A stretch of DNA of 64,000 bases. Source: Schistosoma haematobium. Lineage: Eukaryota; Platyhelminthes; Trematoda; Strigeidida; Schistosomatidae. Shown piece by piece: positions 38,401 through 50,400 of this stretch. The translations under genes and the position numbers were made by a program. Within the stretch, counting starts at the first letter, position 1. Each line of letters begins with the position of its first letter. The notes under the pieces are model-generated. The model worked only from the letters and a program-made list of their open reading frames with translations, was not told the DNA's origin and made no database searches. The DNA lies in assembly GCF_000699445.3 (NCBI RefSeq), contig NC_067202.1, positions 1 to 64,000 of the forward strand, in the 5' to 3' direction.

Positions 38401-41400
38401 AACTAAATGTTATTATGAAGCATTTATACAAAACACTTTATATTCAAACCTTGAAAATGACTTTCTCAAATGAGTCGATTGAAATACGTTCAATAATGAC
38501 GTTAATAATTGTAGGCAGATATACCGTATAAATGCGTAAACGCATTTGTCATGATACATAGACGAATGCTGATTATATATATAAATTTATACTGATTGTT
38601 AAGGGTTAAAAACTGAACTATTCACCTTTCATATAGGCTCATTTGAGTGCACAACTATTTTGAACTGGTATACCCTTGTAAGTAAGGCTTCTACAACAAT
38701 GAAGCTAACGGATATGTTTATTATATTAAAAAAGTCAAATAAGAGATTTGTCGTTATCTTCAATTCAGTAAAGGTTCATCTAATAAAAACGAATTAAATA
38801 ATGTTTGAAATCATAATCAGTAAAAAACGTTAAGGAGAACAAACTACTTAAAATTTAAATCAGTAGGTCTATCGACCAAATTGTTTAAACTTCAGTATCG
38901 TCAGCTAACTAAAATCATCTGTTGTATGTTAATAACTGAATTCGGATATAATGTCGTTCAAAATTTCATTTGAAGTATTGATCATCGTGGATCGGGTAAT
39001 TTATTTTATTTATTTGAACGCATAAATATTGGTACAAGAGGGCATCGAATATATATGCGCCACACAAATCAAATGAGAATTTAAAGAGAAGGAAAAAAAA
39101 GAGAACAATAACGGCCAGATTAGTGTGGGGTAGTGTAATAGTGATAATAATGGGGGAAACGAAAAGGTACAATCAGAAAGAATCTTTTTAGTTAAGGAAG
39201 ATATAACCACTTTTTATGAAGAAAGTAAAAGAAGGTTACAGCAGGATTGCAACTGGCTTCTATTCTCAGCCATATCTCATAACGTCTCTAGCCACTGTGT
39301 AGCACCATCTCTCGGACCCCAACCAGGGAGTCATGAAGGACCGACAGAAGCCAGTGCTTTGCAGCTTTCTTTCATACCACGACACCATGTCATGCACTGA
39401 CCACCTCTCCGCTTCTTCCAACCAGTCCCAGAGTCGGCAAGTAATGCACGACGTGGAACTCTCTGGGACGACATTCGGAGAACATGTCCAAGCCACCGAA
39501 GTCGGTGTTTCAAGTTGGTGACACCAATTGCATTGTTGCTGTACGCCCGAACACACGATGCCGAACCCATGAATTACTGACATGGTGTTGCCACTGGATG
39601 TCAGCAATCCTTCGGAGACAACGATGGTCGAACACAGAGAGTCGTCTAACGTCCTCAACTCGGAGAGGCCAGGTTTCACAAGCATAGGGCAAAACTGCTC
39701 TCACTGACGCGTTGTAGATCCAACCTTTTTCAGCCAGAGTGACATCACAAAGGCGCCAAAGATGGCCCAGATTGGCATAAGCCGCTCTGTCTTTCACCAT
39801 ACGTGCATTGATCTCATCACTCACACCACCACCAGCACTTATGCAGCTACCTAGATACACGAATTTCTCGACTACTTCTATCTGCTCACCGTCCAGGGTG
39901 AGTACAGGATTAGAATCCTGCCAGTCTTGTAGAATTACTTTGCACTTCGAAGGTGCAAAGCACATACCATACCTACGGACATTGATTGCCAACTAATTAA
40001 ATGAGGACTGTATGGCTTTGGCATTATCGCACAATAAGTAAATCAAGTTTATATCTTTTTATTTGACTTTTGCCAATATTTCAGAGTGAAATTACTTTAA
40101 ATTTTACCGATGACTACATTTTAATTTGAAAACTTTTGATTCCTAGTAGAAGCATAATTTTATGTACTAGGTCATTCCAACTTTTGAACTTTATGTTGTG
40201 AAGTTGTGGGGACAAACCCTTCTTACATTTGAAAGCTTGATTGTGCAATAAATTTTTATTATACTTTGAAATGTATCGAGTGACTAGTGTTCTTCGATTT
40301 TTGGCTAAAGTATGACTGGTGAATTAGGCAGATCTTCGTGAAATCTGATCATTTTGAAGTAATTATGAAGAATGGCAGGTAGTACGTCAGACACGGTTCT
40401 ACCTATGAGATATCAATTTTATGTTAAAACGTATTGTTTGATCGTGTATGTTTACCTTAACACTTTTTTGTTTAGATATCATTTTTCATCCTATTTTTAA
40501 TCAATGTAAAGTGTTTCTATCCACTTGTTGTAAACATAAACGTCATCTTCACTAAAGATCTATGTCTCCATATTCATCACAGTTGAGCAATATGATTTCG
40601 AATAATATAATTCATTAGTGTACATCAATCATTTGGAGTTCCTGTAGTCTTAGCTGTCTAGTTCATTAATAGTGATTACTTTGGTGTATATATATACACT
40701 CTTTTTCATAATCAATCAAGATCATTTATAAAGTCAATAAGTTTTTGAAACAATGTAATCTAGTTGCAGATTTGTATTGATTGTCGATACTCTAATTCTA
40801 ATAATCCTAATGATAATAATATTGGTTAAGTAAAACATAGTACAACATAGAAATACAAAGTAGTTCATCTTAAGCATCACTATTTGGTGTTTTATCAATA
40901 TAGTTAAATATAGTTTAATCAAGACTCATGTATTAAAGTTAGTCTAACAAGAATGACTACACATAATAAAGATAACTCAACTTCAGTTTGGATATATTTT
41001 GTATGAGATCTCATTCAAAACGCTCGATGTTGGAAACATATATTACTAAGGTAGCTGAACTTACTTTCAATTCTGAAACTTCTTCATAAACAATGCTTAA
41101 AGATAGAATTTCTTCTAAACGTTGACGTTTCTGTACGCAAACATCTAACAGACTTGCATATTGACGGTCCATAATTCGTTGAATAGACTGTATAACTTGG
41201 ATACGTTTACGTAGTTGTTTAATTTGACTACGAAGTTTACGACGATTTATTAAATTTTCAAATGAACTTTGTTTTACTTTATTCATATTTTCATCATGTA
41301 GAATAGACTGTGACAATTGACTTTGAGCAGTCCACTTCTCAGCTTGCATTTCAGACAATCGCTCAACAACTTTTTGTAGATTTTCATTTGTTTTAATTAA

Positions 41401-44400
41401 ATCTAGTTGATTTTTGTATTTTTCTTTACGTTCCAAAAACTCATTGATTAGTTTCAATGATTTCTGATCTTTTATTCCCAAGAAATAAAACACAAGCAAT
41501 CAGAAAATATCATACTATATTATTATCATTATTTGAACACATAAATATTGGTACAAGAGGTCACCAAATATATATGCGCCACACCATATTTGTGTGTGTG
41601 GGATGTGATACTGCCCGGGTGCCAAGACCGAAGCAGGGGGGGGCCACTCCCCAAGCCTTTGACCTAAAAGTCTGATTCACAAGGCAGTGGAGCATTGTGA
41701 GGAGATGCAGTACCATGGTAGCCATTTGTTCCTTCAGGATCCTGGAGCCCATGTGCACCATTAGTTTGGAATCCGGTTAAAGCACCGGACATTCGCATTT
41801 CGTTCTCTCATTTTCGTAAACAACACTGTGGCCACGAGAAGTCAGTGAGTAGGACTTGCTTGGCAGAGGCTGTATATGCGTGGCCATGTGAGAGTATTTC
41901 TAGAGGAAGGGCGGGCCCAACCCACTCTCGGCCGTACCAGGGCATTCGGGAGCTATCGGAAAATATCATACACCACAACATGAAGTAAATATACGTCCTG
42001 TTTAGTTGTAATTCTAACACATATTCAAAAAAAAAACAATGAAGACTTGGTGGAATCTTCATTTTCAATGACTACAACATTAGTTTCTATATTATTCAAT
42101 CTTGAAATATTCTATTACAATATCCACTACATCAGGGTATGTATCAATTCATCAACAATGCAATACTCATTGCTAAATAACAAAAAACAAGAACTTAATA
42201 TCTAATTACCTCATTTGAAGCATGCGTTGATAAGTTTGATGAACTTCCGAAACGTTTCTATTTGCTTTACTAAAATTCTTATTTGAAATGAATTGAAAAG
42301 CTTGAAGTAATAATCTTTTGATGGAAGTTGATAGTTTGAAATCAGACACATCAAGAGTATGTATGATCTTTAATTCACTGATGTGTAACAGGATGTATCT
42401 CTTTTTTTCAGAAACGTTTCTTCTAAAAGTAAGTTGATGTAGGAATAGCTATCTTATATCATTCACTTGGTATTGTTTTACTTGAATCTTCCCATTGATG
42501 TTTTTGGACTGAAATTGATCAGTCTCTTATTGGCATGTGTGCATATTGTGCGTATTGCTTCTATATTGCCTTAATTTACAAGCATTATAAGCAAAGATGG
42601 ATAGTGGCTAGCGGTGGATGCAGGTACATCCAACTGACGAGTCCTAAACAGGACGAAACGCGCGTCCTGGATTCCACTGCTAGCCACTATCCATCTTTGC
42701 TTATATCTTGTATCATGTTAGATATAAAAACTTTAAAAAACGTTAAGTTTTGTATTTGTCTGAGACAAGAATTGTTTTGTATTATTATTACTGAAACATG
42801 TTTCACCTAAAACGACTTATTTTATTGTTCATAAGTGTTAAATTGAAATTATTTCATTATGGATTACAGCAGAAATCAAATACTAATTTGAGGTCTATTA
42901 TAATTTTTTATGAAGAACATACGGAACTCAAAACAACTGCCTGTCAACCAATATCAAAGTCACAATCTTCAATACGAACGTCGAGACAGTCCTACTGTAC
43001 GAAGCTGAAACTTACAGAACTACATCAATCATCATAATCATCATCAAAAAGCTACAAGTATTTATAAACAATTGTCTAAGCAAGTTAATAAATGTCCTTT
43101 GATCAGATACCATCGGCAACAGCCTACTGTAGAAGAGAACAAACCAACTTGCAGGTGAAGAGGAAATTAGAAAAACACTCTGGAATTGGATAGCAGACAT
43201 ATTAAGGAAATTATCAAACTGCATCACGAGACAATCGCTAACTTGGAATTGTGAAGAGATAAAGAAGAGAGGAAGGCTAAACAACACATTACGTTGGGAA
43301 ATGGAAGGAAATATGAAAAGGATGAGTAGCAACCGGAAACAAATAGAATGGATTGACCAGAACATGTTTGGATGAAGATTGCTGGTGGGCGGCTTATACT
43401 CCACCACGAGGAGTAACAGGCGTAAGTAAGTAACTTACTTCTAAACATATGTATATACCCATTTAAATACATAATATTGGATAAATTTATTTACTTTTTA
43501 ATGTTGAATCATTAAGGATATTAGGAAACAACACAAAATCAGACGAAAACAACAAGCCTCTAATGTAATAACACGACTTATTTGAATTAGACAGATATAA
43601 TATGTTTACTAAAATGTGACTTTTTAAAAGATTGAATGATGCATTTCCATACTCAGTTCTTTTGAAACTAGAACTTATCATAAAAATTGATGAAGAACTT
43701 CATCAAAAGTAAAATACGGTTTTATGCACATCATACAAAATAGACAAATAAACTGAGTAGATAAATACGGAACAACACTAAAACAAAAAATAACTCAAAT
43801 CTCAATTCCCATGTGTCCAGTAAAATGTAATTAATAATTTAGACAAAATGTAATATATCAACTTCACAGCGATTCCAAACACGAATAAAAGGAATCAATA
43901 ATCATAGTCCAGTAATATTCTTGAATTGAATAAAGAAAAATTACTGATGACTACAAGTAGACATGCGTTTTCAATACTGATAAGTAAACGGTAATTTTCA
44001 ATAATTGAACAGAAGTCAGTTAGTCTCAGTTCCTAGTATAAATCATTACTTTCTTACTCCTGTTACTCTTCGTGGAGGAGTATAGGCCGCCCATCAGCAC
44101 AAGTCAAAATAAATTCGTTTATTCCATTGATTATTTTTAACTGATTCAAGCCTAATACACTATTGAATTTGAAACGAATGTTACAAAACATATACGTTGC
44201 TTTCAATTAACTAACTAACTAACAAGAAAGTATTGACTAAGTGAGGATAACATGAGATGGTGGAGAAGATTTGTAGTTCAGGTGGATGATTTTGGTGATC
44301 GCACGCGACCAAACCATCCAGCTCAAAGAACAAAACTCCACCAAAAAGAGGATTCCATGAATATTGCGATGTAATCGTTAACATTAGCGTAGTTTTCATC

Positions 44401-47400
44401 GAACAACTGTGGTTGCTCTACTTGATTTTCTCTGTAATTCAATTTGTGATAGGTTATAAATATTTTTGATGAGGAAATATACATTTAGCCAACGGATAGT
44501 TAATAAAAGTTTCTCAAAACAAATTTAGATCATTCAATGAACATTTGAAAAAAATAGTGATGTCCTAGATGTTTGATCAATTGACTGTGTCTACCCTACT
44601 GTTTTAATGATACAATATTCATGATCATAAAATAATAAACTTCCAATGTCTCAATGAGTAAAACAAAAGAAATTGAATTGCTGATATAATTTGACTTTGT
44701 GTAAGCTACTTCTCTAAAGAATAAATGAATAAACAATTCGAAATGTCACTTGAGGCCAGATCACCATGGAAAACCTGGAAGACAATGGTATACGGTAGCG
44801 CAACTTCATGGATTGGTTGAAGTTATACATTAATACTATTGGATGCCGGTTCAGTGGAGGAGTCCCATACTAAGACGAAACGGCCGTCCAGTGCTTCCAG
44901 GTTTTCCATGGTGGTCTAGCTTCAATTGACTCATGATTTCAACTTGTGAAATTTCTAAAAATCTCCACAAAACCCATTCTGATAATAATAATAATAATGT
45001 CAACACAATTCGAAACCTAATCACTTTGAATAATAAGTCAATATTACCAGGGTAGGTTTAAGGTAAGAACAAACTGTTTTTGAATACACAAAGGGGGTTT
45101 GAATTTTCGTATGGCTAAGGCTTCAATAAACTTTAGTATACACCCTTTTACCCTTGTACAACACCACAAAAGCTGAGTTTAGATCAATCTTATGACCTGT
45201 CTCAATTATATGTATAGCAATAGAGGATGATAGATGTTTATCCTCTGCTCTTATTGGGTCACTTGATTGTATTTGTTTCTGCAGCCATTTGGGTACATGT
45301 TCACTGACCCTAATCTAATGTTGAGATCACGATTGTTCCTCCCTATGTATGTGTGACCAAACACACATTTAAATTGGCAAACACAGTGGGATGTGACACA
45401 ATCGTTTTCATGTCTTTTAGGTTTTGAATGAAGCATAATAATAATATTATTATTATTTTAATTATGAACAACAACAACAACAACCACAAAAAACCCCCAA
45501 CAACTTGAAATCTACTTCAATATATATATATATTGAAACAAATTTTATTTGATAATGTTGTTGCCTAGTTGCCTAGTTAAATGAAATCAACAGTCTTTTA
45601 CTTTTTTGTTCAATGTTAAATCATAAGTAAAACAAATTATACATGGTAGTTTTGACAGTCCACTTATAAAACTAATCACTTTTTCATGGTTGAATGCTAA
45701 ATAGACGTCAAAAAGTCGTAATATATAGATTATCTAAAATCTAGAGAGAGAATAATTCTAATTCTAATAAATGAAATTCACTTAGTTCATTATTAGTTTA
45801 GTTTTAATATCTGACTCCAATTGGATTGCATACTGATTGTCATTGAAATACACATGTCGACTATCCTCGTACATAATCCTTCAGTTAAATCGCATTGGTG
45901 GTGAATAACAGATACGGGAATGGGACAGGAAATGAGAAGGATGAGGCGAATAAAAGAGAGTGAAGCGAAATGACACGTGGTGGAGGTTTGTGAGCCAACT
46001 TCATTTCATCAAGTGGTAATCAATATTTATAGTCACACAAAACTAAGTTACAAACATGTAAATGAATAGGATAAAAAGTGCACATATATATACGCTCACA
46101 TAACAAAAGTCAAGATTGATAAGCGAATAATTAACAAGATCAAAATGTGTGATTCTCATGAAGAACGGATAAACTGGCCTGTCCAGAAGCTAGAATAAGG
46201 TATATGGGCTGAACATAGCAACCGACACTACAATATAATCACTTGTTGAATGCTTTTTTTTACCGATTACTATTTGATCGTAAACAACAGCAACGATAAC
46301 AACAACAACAACAGCATATCAAATATTCAATAGATTTTTTGACAGTTAAAACGAAATACACATATGAATAAGTAGGTTTCCTACAACTAACTTCTTCGAA
46401 GAAACCATATTTATCCAAAATCAGAAGTAACACTAATGTTTGACTCGGTAGTCTTTACTCAGCTTCGTTGGGGAAATGATCAGAAATCAAAAATCATCTA
46501 ACATACTATAGGTTTCATTCATAAAACAACCGCATACTCAAACTTTTTCCAATCATGTTATGTTGTTGAATTTGGAATTTATTCATGTGAATACAAGTGA
46601 TGAAATGTAATGAAACTGTAGTAACTGAATAAATTTGTGAGGATCTGATGTGTCACAATCATTGATCGCGTAGTCTGGCATAAAATTAGCATGTAAAAAT
46701 TAACTTAAAAAGTTTGAACTATAAGAGCAATTTATAGCGGTCGTTTGGTAATGCTAATTATCGATAATAAAAAAACGTGAACTATTGTATCTCAGCTCAG
46801 TGATTTACAGATTACTAATTTGCCGTGAAGAATTGGTACCATAGATTTGATTTTTATTTGGATGGTAGTTACACAATACTGAGGAATTCCGTATTCACAT
46901 AAAATGCTTAACAAGTATTACTTGATTTTCAAAGATTGTCTACCTAAAGTTTTCCCATAATAATAACTAACTTAATAAAATGGTTTTTTCCGGGTGTACT
47001 ATTTATTATTGTAAGCCGTTCATGATAGTAGTAGAACTACCCATTAACAGGATATGGCTTTTTATTGGAAAACTGTTATTGCTTTCACTTATATTTACAT
47101 GATATTGGATGTTGGATAGCAGTACTTATCCACAATATGATGTGAATGTTGTTGACAGATTTCACTTTTATTTTAATTGAAACCTTCAGAGTATAGTCAA
47201 AACATTAAATTTGATAACAATAAACTAACAGAATAGAGTTTCATGATTAGTCAACTATTGGCAATATTCAAGGAAATCAAATGAATAAGTGTAAATGTAG
47301 GGATGGTATTAAGCAAAATAGAAAAACTTCTTTTTATAGATTAAGAAGGACAATTAATAGATAACAGATCACTGGAAATAGTAATGTTGGATTGAATGAA

Positions 47401-50400
47401 TATACTAATACAAAGAGCTGCAAATGATATGTCAGTAACATACTACTTATCTTACTAAGATCTGATAATTTAGTGAAAATACAATCCTGTATAATGTCAG
47501 GTTAATCAAACCTTTGACACTATTTCACCAATATAATTCCGTTATCGCTACTGAATAAACAACTAGGTATTATTTACAAGTACTGGTTAAAGATATTTCC
47601 GGCTCGATTAGCATGTTAGAGTCCACTCTGATTTTGATTATGAATGATCCCATTTATTTTGATATATATTTTAGACCAAAAATTGTTAGATAATCAGATG
47701 ACTTCAGTGTCGAGATATCAAAAAGCCTAATGTATAAAAAGTAAGCTTCGAGTGAAGTATGGCTTAATTATTGAATTTGTTTAAGAGATAAGTCAAACAG
47801 AAGACCAAAAATATACCCATGTAATCACAATTGATTGATCACTGGGTGGTGATCAATGTCATGCATGTCCAGTCCTTATTAGTACACATCGAATGCTATC
47901 GATCATGATGCAATGTGGCTACCAGTCTAGGTGACTCGATACTGCGGGCACTATATATTGAGATTTTAGATGGTGGTTGGGGGTAGTCGACAGGAAACCC
48001 TGGACACGGGTTTCGTGCTACTTGGCACTCGTCAGCAAGGTGTACCTGTAATCTTGAGGGAACTGGTGCTCCCTGGCAGATTTGATCCCGTGTCACCCAG
48101 TTTCACAGTCAGAGACGTTACCACTGAGCTATCTGGGCCGCGACCAGGTACACTTTGCTTTATTATTGATAATTATACTGCTTATGAAATGTGTACACAC
48201 AGCACTCATAATTGAAAACTTTAAAACTAACTGATTTACATAAAATAATGATCGAAAAAATCGTAAAACTTACTGAAATCACAAACACAATTTGCTAACA
48301 GCGTATTTACACGAAATTCAATATGAGCATGTTTTTTAAGTTCCGTTTTAGCTGTAATTATATCACGACTAGCTCTTGATTCTAAAAGTAACATATCTTC
48401 ACACTCTTGTAACCAACTGCGTAATTCTGCAAATTCACCAAGATGTGTAAAACATTGAAAGCCTATATTTAATCGTTCAGTACGTTTAGACATTCGATCA
48501 ATCAGATTTTTTAAATCATAACGTAATTCTATCACTAATGTATGCAAATCGATTAGAATTTTCTTAGGGATTTTATATTTTACACCTATATCAGTTGATA
48601 ATTCAATTTGTATCATAGAATGATTGTCTGTTTGAATAGTCATTGTTTTCTCAGACGATCTAATCTTCGATTGTTGAATTGTTTTACAATCGTCATCTAT
48701 AACTATTTCAAATGTTGACTGAAATTTCGTTATAATATTATCTGCATCCTAGAAACGTAAAAAAAAGAAAACAAATATCAGATACTATACAATGAGTTAT
48801 CGTGATAGAAAACTGAAATAAACTCCCACCACCACCCTCTAAATATTTATGTGAACAAATCGCAGTAACTGGGCTTGTTTTTTCCCGTTACTCCAAATTA
48901 ATGTCAAATAGTGATTAATGGATATAAGAACGCATGATTTCTTCTCTTTTTTTCTGATTATCATTTAGGTTAGATATAAAAGTGCCCTGTGATAACCAAT
49001 TGGATGGAATAAACTTTCTATTACTGCCTCTAAAGAATAGAGTAGTTTATTTCATCCTAAAAAAAATCTTTCTACATTATAATCGCAAAATATTTAAAAC
49101 TAGATAGTCATTTAGATGAGCAAAAAATAGGTTTTCAGGTCAGAAAACATTTATAACTCGACAAGGAATAAAATCTAGGAGAATAGTGTCTCTTGACTAC
49201 TGAGTTAGAAGTTGGTTGTCTCTACTTTCATTTCTGATAACGCACGTAATATTCAAAGTGAATAAACCAACGATAGATCCCCAAAACTCATATTTTGTAA
49301 TCTCATCTTATCGATTAAATATTTGGATGGCAGTCAATTGATGAACTTATTGACTAATGCTTAAAAAGATTTCCATGTCAATATCGATCATAAATATTTG
49401 TATGAATACGCTTGATTTGTGTGCCTGATTGACTTGACTTGACCTGACCTGGTTTCTGCTGGTTGCCTGTAGAATACACTTTCTACGCCTTGCCAAGACT
49501 TCTTGATCGCGTTAGCTGAGTCAGGGACAACGGACCAGAATAGTCTATCGAGATTTTGAATCCTTTGATTTGATCGATAAGTTACTACCCTCTAATCGGC
49601 GTCCCTTTGAGTTATAACATTGTAATATCTCAATGAGTAGAAAAACTAAATTTTCTGACGTTTCATGACTCAGAGTAAGTCACTTATTCAGAAAATCAGA
49701 GAGTCACGAAAAATCGAAAAACTTACTTTCTCTACTCATTGAGATATTACAAATATATATTAATTTATTTATAACAATCAACCTAATGTTCATTTTATTT
49801 GAAACTATCAAGTCAAATCTTGGTAATGATGTGATGCGTGCTACTTATATTGATGTAGGTAGTATATGACGCGAGTTAAAAGCGCAATGTCTGGCAGCAG
49901 AAGATGGGGGAAGATCAAGAAAGGAAAAGCGGGAACACAATGCAATTTGTAAGAGAACGCATGAACAATGAAATGTGAGACAATAGATTGATGTTTGCAA
50001 CGGGGACAGCTCAGGTTGATATGATGGATTGATATTTTGTAAATTAACGATTTACTATATGGTTTTTCTATTTTACCAAGTAACTCTGTAGTTTTGTGCT
50101 AAAAACATTCGATTGTCTCCACCCACGTTCTGTTCACTACAATGATACCTATAGATCTAAATAACACGATTCCTACCATTTTCTGATACATTAGCAATAG
50201 ATCATTGACTGATTGGATACTCAGTTGCTTTTAACCACATCCAACGAGTTTCAGTGGAGAAGAAACAGATATATAGTTCATTATGTTCTCAGTTGGTATT
50301 ATTTACAAAAACCATTGGTAAAGAATATGCAATGTAAGTCGTGTCAAATATAATAATCTCATGCCAAATAGCATGAATACTCATAGTTTAGAAATTTACC

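Noticed and set aside
43012..43407. 131-codon - strand frame
   Set aside because: It is antisense to a decayed RTE 3' end.
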